Assembly: GCF_014898815.1 (NCBI RefSeq)
Contig: NW_026515442.1
Span: forward strand, 21,449 to 85,448
DNA from: Panonychus citri
Lineage: Eukaryota; Arthropoda; Arachnida; Trombidiformes; Tetranychidae
Length of the DNA: 64,000 bases
Direction of reading: 5' to 3'
Shown: positions 1 through 13,500 of the stretch, one piece after another
Position numbering within the stretch: position 1 is the first letter of the stretch
Layout: every line of letters begins with the position of its first letter
Notes under the pieces: generated by a model
The model's input: only the letters and a program-made list of their open reading frames with translations
The model's database searches: none
Told to the model about the DNA's origin: nothing
Made by a program: the position numbers and the translations under genes

Positions 1-1309
1 GTAAAGCGTTGGATTTGATACCAAAATCAAGCAGGTCAACATCACCTCTCAAAAATTCAAATGATATTTCTGAAAATATTGATCCCTTACCTGTGGATAA
101 GTTGTCAGCAAATTCATACCTTGCATCACTTTCTTCAAGGTCATCACTTTCACTCATTATCTTCACTGTTGACCTCATCTTCAGCGCCATTACTGCCAAC
201 TCCATCATCATCAGTATCTTCCTTAATTGCTGATAAACCTATTGAGCAACAAAATACTGATCAAAGTAAAATAATTGGAAGGTTATCTTTCCCTGTTTAT
301 GAGAGACTGGTCAACCAAGGGACCAATACTGACCATAATGATTATACCTGATAGACTATAATGATGCTGTTAATGGTCATCATCAAGATGATAATTTGAA
401 AGAATCAAAAACAACAACAACAATTACAACTGATAACAACTTATCTTCATCAATTACATTAAATCATTTACAGGGTTTGCTTAATTATGCCTCACTTATA
501 AGTCGAGATGAATCTCGTCTTGATGAGGCCAATCGGATGTTTCTAACTATCGCCTCCCTGAGACCAGATTATTCAGCAACATATTCAACATGGATTCAAT
601 CCATGATCAATGCTGGTTCTGTAAATAATAACAAAAATCATAATGATAACGATAATGACGCAACCACCATCAATGGTAATCAATTCAATGATGAAACAAT
701 TTTATCTCAATTTACCTTAAACAATAAGCAAACGGATCCAAATATTTTGTACAATGTAAGTTATATTGTTTATCACTCTTATCATCATCATCATCATTAT
801 CATCATTATCACTGTTTGACTTTGTTTCTTTGTTTCGGAAAAGTTTATCATCCTCATCAACTATTGAGATAATCCTTCATCTTCCTTAATCTCTTTCACT
901 TTCTCTTTCTCTTTTCAGTAGTTGTACCATTATCTTTCTAGTATTTCCACTTCCTCTTTGCTATTTTTTTCTCAATTCTTTTCATTCATGCAAAGATTTT
1001 CTCGATCCTCTGTCTCTCTCGCTCATCACCCTCTTCAACATCTCACCACTTCCCTGTCCAAATCATTTCCGTTTATAATAACACAATAGCATCAGAAGAT
1101 AATGCTAGAATTGAATAGCGAAGCAAATCTTAGAAGAGAAAACTTTCTTCCTCATAATCATCAGAATTTTTCTTCAGCTTATCTTATCCCATTGTCCATT
1201 TTTCTTTATCATACATTTCCATTCTCATCTTAGTCTTCCGCACTCTTCATCATCTTAATTTGTTATCACAAAATCTTCATTGTATCTTATTGACTTCTAT
1301 CACTTTCAT

Positions 1310-1361
<52 letters not shown>

Positions 1362-4300
1362 CATCTCTTTGCTTCCTCTGAGTTTATCCTTTATCATCAT
1401 CATGATAATTTCTTATAAATAAGTCTCCTTATTATTTCAAAGTTAAATTATCATAAAATTTTCTTCTCAAAATTTTGATATTATTAAGAATTTAGATTTT
1501 ATAAAATAATGAGAAAATAAAGTTTTCATCCTCATCCATTATTTCATGGACAAAGAATCATTTCATGATCTCATGCAACAACAATTTTCTTAGCTGCAAA
1601 TGAATTAATTACTTGGGTGTAAATGTTGTTAAAATTTTAATTATCACTAATTCAAAATTAGATTGATGAGCTTAATCAACCTGAATTGTATTAAATGAAA
1701 CTCCATTTATCTTAATGGTAATTGATTGATAGCAAAAATTTCTAAGCAAGTAAATAGTGAAGATAATCAATTCTACCATTATGATTATTTCATTATCGAG
1801 ATTCTATTAGAAATTATTCAAAAGTTTTCATTTTGATAATAATTAATTGTCTTAAAATCTTGCCCTTAATTGCTGGTCATTAATCTAATCAAATTGTATT
1901 CACTTGGAAATTGTATCTTATTTAGCTAACATTTGATACATTGAGAGTTAAACGGAAAAATTGAATTATATTTACCGTTATTTCATTTATGACAATAATC
2001 ATGACAACTGAACATGAACCCATGTCAATTGCACTCCCACCTCTCATCTACCCACCTCACCTTAATAAAGTCAATTCATGAATGATATTATTGACTATTC
2101 TCATATCAATAAATAAAGATCACAAGGGATGTTGCTGACCTGTCGATGGACAGACACACACGTTTTATCATCAGGATACAGGAAGAAGAAGATGAGAAGA
2201 GATCACTCTTCTTTATAACCGAAAGTTAAATTGTAATGAAAAAGATGATGATGATTAGACTATTGGATAATATTACCAATAATTTACTAGAAGAAGCAAT
2301 TTACTGATTGAGTCTATGGAACCGCATCTTTTTTCCCTTCTTCCGTTGTGTTTACAGAATAAGAAAATTACTATTGTCCTCACGATTATCTTCCTAAGAT
2401 TAATCTAATCATTTGGTCTATTCTCTTCCACGTTTACTCACTCATCCCTTTATCATCCTTGTCTCTCTCTCTCTGACTTTTCCTCACTTACCTTATCAAT
2501 TGGTCCTTTATCTTTCCCTCTCATCATTATCACTTTTCCTCAGTTCTCCCGCATCATCATCCATTATCATCATCTCAAAGTTTTCCCTTCGGTTTCTCAG
2601 TTTCCTCCTTCTCACTCGCTTCTCATCTTTGTCACTTTTTTGTTTCTTATTTTACATTGTGTATATCGAATCAAGTATCAAAAGCAACCATATGCATAAT
2701 CAGCCTGATGGTGAACAAAAAAAAACTTCATCAATCCTCTTCCTCCTTTTCCTCATCATTATGATTTCTTTCATCATCTGTACTTGTCTCATTCTCATCT
2801 GTCTCATCATCTTTTCACGGCTCGTCATGGCTTATTAACAGTCGATTACATAATATTCACATGAAAATGCATTTAAACGCTCTGACTTGAATCTCTTACA
2901 TTCACTCAGCTCATCTTTCATCATCATACACTGAAAGAAGAAGAAGAAGAAAAAAAACAGCTCAAGCTGATGATGATCATCATGATGAGGATGGGGAAAG
3001 ACAGATCATAATATGATATTTAACTCTCACTTTGGGTTGACAATCAAAGTAAATATTGCTACACCTTATTATGATTCGATGATTATTATCTATTCAACTG
3101 TGTAATTTATATAAACATCATTTGATTTTCACTCATACCCACTCCTCTTTTTCATCCTTCTTCCTGCATCCACCTCATCACCTCCTCATCCTCCTCCTTT
3201 TATACAATATTTGGACAATAATTTTGCATTTGGTCAATTGTATTATCTTTATCTATTACAATCAACAATCAACATCCAAAGTTAAACATAATTGTGAATA
3301 GAAGAGAGTAGAAACTTTTTCATTTCCATTTCCTTCCTTCCTTTCCAATTATTCATCATCATCATCATCATTCTCATCATTTCTACATTCATTATGCAAA
3401 CAACAACAGCAACATAATAATACAAACTCTAATCAACCAACCTAATTAACTTTGCACAATCATCAAGATCACAATCACAATTAACCAAGCAATTAATTTC
3501 TCAGCAAAAGGGGCAAAAGTTTCCTGTTTATCTCGTTGATAAAATCAAATGAGATCAAAATTCAAGTTGAAACAATTGAACCCAAATTCACAATTAACCT
3601 AAACATTTTTCCTGGAAAAGGGAAAATATTACCATGTGATAATCTTTATGAAATAACCATGAGACAAATGAAATATCATAAATTTTGAGATTTCTAATGA
3701 TAACAATAATGATGATAAATAAATTGTCATTTACATGTAACTCATATGTTCATGTGATGATAATAATATTATTACTTTTGAAGGTGTAAGAAAAAAGTTT
3801 CAACTGAAAAACTGTCTCTTGGTAACTGTCAACCTAATATATCATGTATCAAGTTTAATTTACATTTGAAGAGACAGAGATGAAGATGATGATGAAAAGT
3901 GGGTGGAAAATGAGGAAGTCAAAGCGACATGAATGAAATGAAATTACAACATTAGACGACGATGATGATGATGAAAGATGAAGCCAAAGTTTGGGAATAA
4001 TTTCACATGGGAATTGAATAGCAACTTTTTCCTTCTCCTAGAAAAAATCGTATATTAAAATGTTATCATTTGCAAATTTTAACTATTCAAACATGATGAT
4101 GATCATTATCATGATGATAAAATGAGAGACACATCTGATAATGATAACAGATCTTTAATAAGTATTTTTCTTTGAATTATTATCAATAGTAAGTTGATCA
4201 TGTTCATGTTTTATCATGTCAAATTGTTCAGTGATTCAGAGATTCAGGGAAAAATTTTCACTTTTAGGCTTTTCGTTGGTGAAAATTGTTGTAATCATGT

Positions 4301-6287
4301 AAATGGAAATAGAAAGTTTTTTGGATATTAGTTGCAATTTTCCATTTCGTTAATCGTCACTATTGATATGTAATAATTTTCTAAATAATCACCTTCTCTC
4401 TCATGAGTCTTCAGTTCGATAAGTCAGAATAATGTTCAATGTTCCAATGGAATAGGAAACAAATCAGGTCGTATTTCCCCCTTCCCTTCATCATGATATT
4501 ATTCTGACAATGACAATATCCAATATTCAATTGCATAAGCTCATGATGATGATGATTTTTTCTTCTGTTGTCAACATTGAAGGTGAAAAAAAAGTTCTGT
4601 ATTCAAATGATATTTTATACATTTCTATCACTTGGGAATGATGAGTGACATTTTTGTCTGCCATCATGATAGTATCAGTATAATGGTAACAGTATTTATC
4701 ATGAGATATTATCTGAGAATAGAGAATGAATCAATTCTTGGCACGAAAAGATCATAATTTTCAGGCTTCAATTGATCTCATTCAATTTTCAGGTGATAAT
4801 CATGATAATACCTTTGCTGATTCATGCTAATCATGGTGATGATAACATTATCCATAGTTATTTGTTTGCAAGAAATGCAATAAAATCACAAAACTATCTG
4901 ACAGATAAACTCATGAACAACCAATGAATATCATCATGATCATTATCACTATAATTTATTAGGAATAAAATTTCATCTTATTCAATTTGATGGGATTTTT
5001 TTACAATTATCATGAAAATGATTCTTTCTCATCAATTGTATCTATTAAATCATGAGATTATATTATTAATCAAAATGAAATTTACATTTTACTTGTGAAT
5101 CTCTGGTTAGTTGGGTCGTTAAATTCATTTTCAGCACAATTTTGAGTCTTATCATGAAAGCAGGGAGAATTTTTCTTTCTTTTTTTAATTTAATTGTGAA
5201 AATTATCATCATTTAGAGGAAATTATTTCATTAAAAATTCAAATTCTGATGAGAATGAGAATGAAAATCGAATGAGAAATGATAATATTGTTTTTCGTCT
5301 GTATTTTCCTGTTCCTCGATATTCTGGTTACCATGAAAATTTGAATCTCTTTTCTGAATTCAATTGAATCGAAAGTAATACAAGTTTAGCAGTTTTATTA
5401 TCATTTTCAGAGTGAATTCTTTGTAGACCTGGAAAAAAGTGGTAACCTCATTCTTAATTAAGTTACATCAATTTTACAATTGAATTTAATGAATGCATGG
5501 AGAGGGAGAGAAAGAGATCAGGGGGTTAATGTGGAAAAGAGGGTATTTGGTGGGAATGGAATATATTCAAGAAGAGAATCTAATTTTTTTCTCTCCTTTT
5601 CTTTTCTTTTCTGTTCTTTTTTTTCTTCTCATCATCTCACCTTTTCTCAGGAGGATGTAACGAAACTGAATTATCATGAATAATATGAAAAAATTTTTAT
5701 TCTTTTTTTTTACTTACTTATATTGATTACTAACCATATGAATTGAAAATTTAGTCTGAAAAGTTATTCTGATTACTATTAATCAAATTTAAGGAAAGGT
5801 TATTGGTTGTGGTTAGTACTGGAAATAATCAATAGACTCATTAATTCATAGAAATTTTGATTCTAAATTCAGTAAAATAATTTAATATGAGCTGATTAGC
5901 CTTATAGACAATCAAGTTAATCAGGATGAATTGAAATCTAGAGTAGCAATGTAAAGCTAACCAATGATAATCAGATACACATTTCACCCTGATAGCTAAT
6001 GAAGCAATCAAATTTAATTACTGGTGATATAAACATTGAGAGAAACTTGATCACCTAAGCCACCAAAGACTCAATATGAATCAGAATAAAATACAAGTAT
6101 ATATGGAACATATCATGAACTTGATTGCTGTTTCCATGTAAATTTAAACATTTTTTACTTTTTTATTTAATCCATTCTAGAAAATACAATTAACTTTGGA
6201 TTCCAATTGATTCGCTCGAAAATTTCGCTCATATGAATACAATGAACTTCTTTATTAACTCTCATCTCTTACTCAAACCTCCTTCTC

Positions 6288-6343
<56 letters not shown>

Positions 6344-8200
6344 GAACCATGAAACTGTCTATTAGATTAAAGGTTACCCAGAGAATTGGAGTTTCTTAGC
6401 TGAAGAGTTATTTGCATATTTATCCAGGTAACTTTTTCCTTCTTTCAGATTTTTCCATTATCTTTCTTTCCATTCAGACAGAATCGTTCAGAAGATAAGA
6501 TTCAGAAGTGATTGCAATTCAATAACAAGAATCACAGAGAATCTTTGTCTTCCTCTATCCGTCTATTTATCTGTCGTCCTTTTCTCTATCTTTCTTCGTT
6601 TACTTTTGTCGTCTATTTCCAAAAAGCAGCATCTTACTCAAGTCACTTTAACCCAATAGTTTCCAATGATAATGATAAACTTTTACCTTTCTTCTCAATT
6701 GTATAAACCCTCTGGCTAAATTATTGAACTCAGTAAAAAGTCAACTGATCATAATTCATAAAATATATTCATGAATATCTATATATATCATTACCTTTAT
6801 TCATTTATTAATATCTCCTCGAGTTGAAAGTCAAAATCTTATCATGCTAATCTATTGAACTTTAAGCATTTATCATAACCATTTTGATCCGTGTAAATGT
6901 GCAATCAATCAAATCAAAATTATCATGATAACAATTTATCTCCATATCTCCAATTTGTTAAATAATATATTGGTTTAAATTACTTTGATGATAATGATAC
7001 ACTTTGTGGATTACAATTCACCGATTAATTAATCATTCGGAATCAATTTTATTATTTACTTTCCATCCATCTAGATGGCGATATTATTCAATAACAATGG
7101 AAACCTTGAAAATGCTCTCAATTTATTTGATCAAATTCTTAAAATTGATCCTTATCATCAAGTAAGTGATCATATTTTTCACCTTGAAACTTTCATCTCA
7201 TTGAACTTTGTCTTTATTATCATAACTTTTCCAACCTCCTGATTATTATCATTTGGCTGCCTAGCATTTTTTCAAGTATCTTTATATCAACACTTATCTT
7301 TTGTCTCTTCATCTTTTATCATCATCTCCTATTCATCCTCTCATCTTTGACAGGAAACTTTATCAACATCAGCTCGAATAATTAAAGATAATGAATTAAT
7401 TGGTGACTATTTAACAATTGCAATTGAAAGACTCGAGACTCTTGTCTCAATGGGTAAAGCAGATGAAACCGTTTACTTTGACCTGGGAATGCTGTCCATC
7501 AGGTCAGGATCAATGGCCACTGCAAGAAAACATTTCGCCAAAGCGATCGAGGTAAATATAGAATGTAAAATTATGATAACATAAAACTGACCACTTATCC
7601 TATTGAAAATTTTCACTCAACAATTGACCATTATCTTTGTCCACTAAACTATTGATTCTATCAATATTTAGAAAGGTAAAGAAGGTTAATGAAAAAGGTC
7701 ACTACGAAGTGGACAATCAAAGTGAATGTAGCATGTGATTCGATTCACATACAACCAATTGATCGTTAATTAACAATAAAGAAACAATTTTCCATCTAGT
7801 CCAAATAATCAATTGATTGTTGTTTTATTTTCCCCTTTAGTTGAAACCAAATTTCACTGAGGCTTTATTCAATATGGCATTACTATTGTACAAGGAGGAT
7901 CAACCTCAAGATGCTTTACCATTTCTCAAGTTCATCTTAAAGGTGAGTTAATCATTTCTTGATTGGATTATGTTACACCAAACAATTAATTTCTTAACTT
8001 TTGTAATATTTCCCTCTGATTATCAGACTGAGCGGACACATGGAAAAGCTTTACTATTAATGCTCGCCATCAATTCAAGTACCAATGAGGTCGACGATCA
8101 AAGTGGATCACTTAAAGTTCAACAATTACCTTCATCTTCATCTCCAGAGTCCAAAGAGTTTTTTGGCGCTCAATCAAATTCAAATACATTCTATACATAG
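1..8200 (+). CDS. Tmtc3: TMTC3-like TPR protein, 3' part (5' end outside window)
   Basis: Exons read as ..755, 7075-7161, 7354-7551, 7841-7942 and 8027-8200 (stop TAG), all joined in phase 0 at GT-AG sites. The spliced protein is a run of TPR helices: ILYNMAILFNNNGNLENAL spans the 755/7075 junction, then YFDLGMLSIRSGSMATARKH, then EALFNMALLLYKEDQPQDAL. The order and wording of the last repeats resemble the C-terminus of TMTC3, an ER O-mannosyltransferase whose lumenal TPR tail follows a multi-spanning membrane domain (not in this window). The first exon is odd: bases 1-330 are Ser/Thr/Asn-rich low-complexity coding. The open frame shifts near 150 and again near 345 before the TPR part resumes, so either the gene is damaged there, a small intron was missed, or there are sequence errors. 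Alternative: another TPR protein such as an OGT-like one; the C-terminal match favours TMTC. Confidence 0.6.
1317..1356. repeat. (TC)20 microsatellite
   Basis: Uninterrupted TC dinucleotide run inside the long intron. Confidence 0.95.
6289..6342. repeat. (CTTT)n microsatellite
   Basis: About 13 copies of the tetranucleotide CTTT inside the long intron. Confidence 0.95.
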
Positions 8201-8973
8201 AAATTAAAAAGAAAGAGAGACAAATAAGAGAATGATTTTCAATATATAATTTTATACACACCAAATGGTTAAGAAGAATGTAAATTCAATTAGATTAATT
8301 GTGAAAAGGATTCAATGTAATTTTTGACCGATTTAAATAATCAAACAACTAAAGAAAGTAAATTACACAGTAAACTCAGTGCCATCTATTGAGGCCTCTT
8401 GTAACTTCTGCTCGAAAAAAATGAATGAATGAAACTCAATAATACTACTGAATCCAAATAATTGTTGACCATTTAGCTTTCGATTAAACGATTGGAATAT
8501 TAAATGGAAACATTCAGCCTTGTGCAGAAGTAAACAATTGATCAATTTATAAACTAATTTAACAAAATTTATCCAACAGATTGATACATTTTAAAAGCAT
8601 TTTAATATTTGAATTCTGGTTTGATGAGATTAATAACTTAAATTGAATATTTTTATCTTTCTATATTTAATTGTAATAACTTTAAGTACACATTTCGATT
8701 ACTTGATTCACCTGTAAATATTATCATGTTGTTCATTGTGTTCAATCTAATAATTGATATTAAATTAATTTCAACTTGTAATTTAATGTAACTTTGTATT
8801 GGTTTTCTCATTTAATTGCACATCCATTTGTTTCGTCGGGCACTGAACTAAACGTTAAGTTTTGTACACTGGGATTGTGCTCTAATTTTTTGATTCCAAT
8901 TTGATTAAAGTTTACATTTTTGCCAATTGTTTGATACGAAGGTGAAAATCAGGTCCAAAGATAACTTTCATTC
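8201..8973. other. 3' flank of TMTC3-like gene, no gene seen
   Basis: AT-rich sequence after the stop codon. It probably includes the 3' UTR. No convincing coding frame on either strand. Confidence 0.5.
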
Positions 8974-9483
8974 TACAGGTCGGTACATAAAACATTTGAA
9001 CGTTTTTGACGCTTAATTGCGATTAGTTGGACAATTAATTTTTAAAAATTTTTTTGATTAATTTAGAGCCTAATCATTCAGAATTTTGATAAACTTTTAA
9101 TTAAATTTTTCTGATAAAAATTTTAGAAATTAAAAAGATTTTGGTGCAAAATTGATTTTTCACTTTTTTACAAAATTAACATTACGGTCTATGGGAAAAA
9201 AACAGAAATTAAAATTTTTTTCAAAATCACATGTATTCCTATGGGATTTCGCGTTTTTCACTTAAAACCTGATAACTTTTTTTTGGTTCCTAATTTTGAA
9301 ATTTTGTAAAGTACATCTTGTGAATTGACTTTTTGCCTATAAATTGTGTGATTTTCGATAATTTTTCTCTGTCCGTTTGGGTACCAGGTCAATTCTCTAT
9401 AGACGTGTTTTTTTTCAAAAAACCCGTTTTTTGGAAAAAAATTCTAATTTCTAAAATTTTTATCAGAAAAATTTAATTAAAAG

Positions 9484-10497
9484 TGTTGGTTTAATTGAGA
9501 TCTTCACAATGACACAATTTAACTAAATTAGTAATAATTTACTCTTCTCACAATCGCGGTGAGGATTCAGCAGTTAAACGCGCAGTCAAAACAAAATGAG
9601 TAAGGTAACTTATCGGTGGTGTTGTCAATAACTTAATGTAAATTTATTGAGTTTCGTTTAATAGAGAAAAGAAAACATGTCCATAATTGGTCACTTTCGT
9701 GTTATTGGTCGACTCATAATTAGTGGCAGTTGAAGTGACCTGGAAGCGATCAATGGACTCAGGATTATCAAGCATATTAGGGACAATAAAAATAAGGAAG
9801 AAAAAGAAAGAGGATTAACTCGGAGACGAAGAGGTTGGAGCACAAAGAGAAGGAGAGAATTGATGGTCGCAATGGACGAGGCAAGGAGGACAAGTGACCA
9901 TCATATGGATACCATTCAAAAGGATTACAATTAAGGAGCTTAAACAATTATAATCAAGATGAGAAAGAGTGAAAAAGCCAAAGGGAAAAGATGAAAAGAT
10001 GAAAAGATGAAATTGGTTCATTAAGGTAATTGGTCCAAACGTTTGTGTCCATATCTCGGTAAGTAATTAACTTAGAGTTTTAATTTATATATATTTCAGC
10101 TCAGCTAATTAAGAGCTTTCTGATGATATATAACTTTCGTGTGAATATAAACTAATTCACTAAAATTAGTGTCGGTCCCAATGGTTCACTTGGACCAGAA
10201 AAATAAGTGAAAATTCAATGTTTTTAGTTAATTGCTGCTCAACCAATTCACCGATTAATTTGGTTTATATATTAATCGAACCTACTAAACAAGACCTTTG
10301 ATTTAATATAAAACAATCTAACTGTTAATTGTTGTTAATCAAAAAGTTGAATGGTTTCAATGAATCTCAATGTTAACTCTATGGGGAAAACCAAATATGT
10401 TGTTGTTGTTTCCCAATGGGACTAAAGTTGTAGTCGCGGCTTCTTTAGTAGTAGAATCATGAACTGAACTCGAGCTAATGATTGATTCAAACCAACA
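9484..10497 (-). repeat. 3' LTR of the copia element
   Basis: The element reads on the minus strand, so this is its downstream LTR. TG...CA boundaries with a 9-bp terminal inverted repeat. Homologous along its whole length to 14898-15912. Confidence 0.93.
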
Positions 10498-10508
10498 CCT
10501 TCCCTTGC
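10498..10508 (-). other. Polypurine tract
   Basis: On the minus strand this reads GCAAGGGAAGG directly before the 3' LTR, the expected plus-strand primer site of an LTR retrotransposon. Confidence 0.75.
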
Positions 10509-10520
10509 TCCAATCTCGGG

Positions 10521-13500
10521 TTAATCAATATTAAGGTAATTACAACATTTTCTTAATGACGGTGAACAAAGTGGTTTAGTAAACATATCGGCCGGTTGTT
10601 TCTCTGTTGGGATGAACTGAACATCAATCTGATTCTTTTCTTGATGATCTCTGATGAAATGGTAACGAACTTCAATGTGTTTAGTTCGTTTGTGAAAAAC
10701 ACTATTTTTTGATAATTTGATTGCTCCTTGATTATCACTCATAATTTTCGTTGGTAACTTGATGGACACTTTTAAATCTTTTAATAGTTGTTGATACCAT
10801 AAAGTGTCTTTAGTACAATCAGCAATTGCCATGTATTCGGCTTCAGTAGTTGACAGAGCGACACTTTTCTGTAACTTCGATGACCATGAAACTGGTGAAT
10901 CTCCTAGAGTGACCACAAATCCAGAGGTAGACTTTCGCGAGACTAAATCTCCTGCATGATCGGCATCACAATAACCAATTAATTGTAAATTTTCAGGTGA
11001 AGATGAGTAGGTAATGCCAATATCGATTGTACCTTTAAGAAATCGAAATATTCGTTTCACTGATTTCCAATGTTGTTCATTGTAACAACAATTAAATTGT
11101 GATGATTTGTTTACTTGATAAGTAATATCAGGTCGACTGATTATTGAAAGGTAAAGGAGAGCACCAACAGCTTCTTGATATGGATATTTTGTATCGGGAG
11201 GTTCAGGTGATGAAATTAATTTAACATTGGTGTCTCCGGGTGTCAACACAGGTTTACACTCTTCCATTTTGAATCGTTTAAGAAGCTCTTTGATGAATGT
11301 TGATTGTTTAATTTTGATTGTTGACCTGTCAGGGCTTTGATAAATTTCCATACCAACAAACACTTCCGGTTGGTGGACTTTAACTTGAAATTTTCTTTTC
11401 AGATCATTGATTAGTTGATTCATTTGTTGTGGATTTTCACTTGCAATTAATCCATCGTCCACATAAATAACACAAACAGTTAATCCATTGTTGAAATTGA
11501 CGAAAATACATTGATCAGCTTGTGATTGTTGATAACCATGATCGGTGAAAAATTGAACAACTTTTTCATTCCATCGGCGGGGAGATTGTTTTAAGCCATA
11601 AAGGCCTTTCTTTAATAATAATACACGATCAGTACCATCTTCTAATCCTGGTGGTTGTTCCATGAAGATTTCTTCCTTTAGTTCACCATATAAAAAGGCA
11701 GTTTTAATATCAAATTGCATCAAGTGCATTCGACGAGCTGAACTGATGGCCAATATCGCACGGATGGAATCGTATCTCGCAACTGGACTAAAGGTCTCAA
11801 AGTAATCGATTCCAGACTTTTGGGAATAACCCTTGGCAACTAATCTTGCCTTGTACCTGTTGATTGAACCATCGGTGTTTCTTTTAATCTTGAAAATCCA
11901 GCGACAAGAAATCAATCGTTTTCCTGGTGGTAACTTGGTAAGAACGTAAGTATTATTTTCTTTAATTGATTTCATTTCTTCCGCGATTGCTTTCATCCAA
12001 TTATCTTTATTTTCACTATTAACAGCTTCTTCATAGGTTAATGGCTCGCAATTGGTCACGATCGCCTGGAAAATAATAGCGTTTATCGAGGAAGACCAAT
12101 CAACTGATTCTGGAGGATTATCAATTATTTCTGTGGTATCACTTGCAGCATCATCAACATCATCATCAAAATCTTCATTATCATCATCTTTAACCAAATC
12201 TTTTAGATTTTCTTCATCATCCGCATCTTCTTCATCATTTACTTGGTTAATTGCTTTTTCAGCATCACAATCAGCCTCATTGAATTTAATATTTGTTGTA
12301 ATGAAGATGCGACCAGTAATTGGATCGTAAACACGATAATTGTTAATTGTTTTGGAATAACCAACAAAGATCACTTTCTTTGCTTTCGGATCAAATTTCT
12401 TTCGTCCAATATCCGGAATTTTGGAGTAACATACACAACCAAAGACCTTTAAATGTGAGTATCTTGGTTTTTCCTTTGTAAACAGTTCCAATGGAGTCAT
12501 TTCAGTTTGACCTTTACCTGGAATTAAATTCAATACATACACAGCGGTGTTCATAGCTTCTGCCCATAGAAATTCAGGTAAGTTACTGTTTAACATCATT
12601 AATCGCGCTAATTCAGAAATTGTTCTATTTTCTCTTTCAATTCGTCCATTTTGTTGAGGGACATAAGGGGCACTCAATTCGTGATTAATGTTTTTATTCT
12701 TAAGCAAATCAGTTACTCTAGAGTCAATGAATTCTTTTCCATTATCGGATCTCAACATTTTCACTTTATTTCCTGTTAATTTCTCAGCTTCATTTATGAA
12801 TTTATCTAAATTCTCAAAAGTATCCGATTTAAATTTTTGAAAGTAAATTGATCGATAAGAACTTGATTCATCTTTGATTACCAGTGCATATTTGTTACCA
12901 TTGATTGAAGGCTTAGGCATTGGACTCTGTAGGTCACAATGAATCGCTTCACCTACTTCGACTTTTCGAGTAGGAACTGTTTTGAAGCTTCTCGAGCACA
13001 TTTTGCCTTTCACACATCCTTCACAAAAGAAATTTTCTGGCTCGTAATCAATTCTAATTTTAGGTAACAATCCATCTTTCGACATTTTGATTATTTTGTG
13101 TACATTAATGTGAGCTAATCTTTTGTGCCATTCACTTAGAGTAGCATCTTTAGTAACAACAGCAAATTTATCGTTTAATTTTCTTGGTCTGATCATCAAT
13201 TTAAACGAGTTTCCTATTTTATTCGCGACAATTACTTTTCTATTGCTCTCAATGTGATAAATTTCGGTGGTCAATGATGTTGACTTAAGGCCATAGCCTT
13301 TGGCAACAGTTTGCGCCCATGAGAAAAGGTTGAAATCGCCCAACTGAGGGACAAACAAAACGTTGGTCAGTCGACATTGTAACCAATTGGTACCATTGTA
13401 ACACTCAACTAAAATGTCGCCTTTTGCTATCGCTTCAATCTTTTTACCATCTCCAATTGTAAGTAAAATTGGTTCATTTAATTGTTGAAAATTAGAGAAA

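Larger units (their letters stand above)
756..7074 (+). other. 6.3-kb intron of the TMTC3-like gene
   Basis: Starts GTAAGT after an Asn codon and ends CCATCTAG before the next in-phase TPR exon. It is AT-rich with many TCATCA/GATGAT runs and two microsatellites. The open frames inside are TC-rich low complexity with no recognisable domain. I see no second gene in it. Confidence 0.6.

Noticed and set aside
756..872. His-rich continuation of the first TMTC-like exon frame
   Set aside because: It lies beyond a clear GTAAGT donor and is TCATCA repeat read through; the TPR sequence continues at 7075 instead.
2413..2838. 141-codon hydrophobic frame in the long intron
   Set aside because: TC-rich low-complexity translation with no family features.
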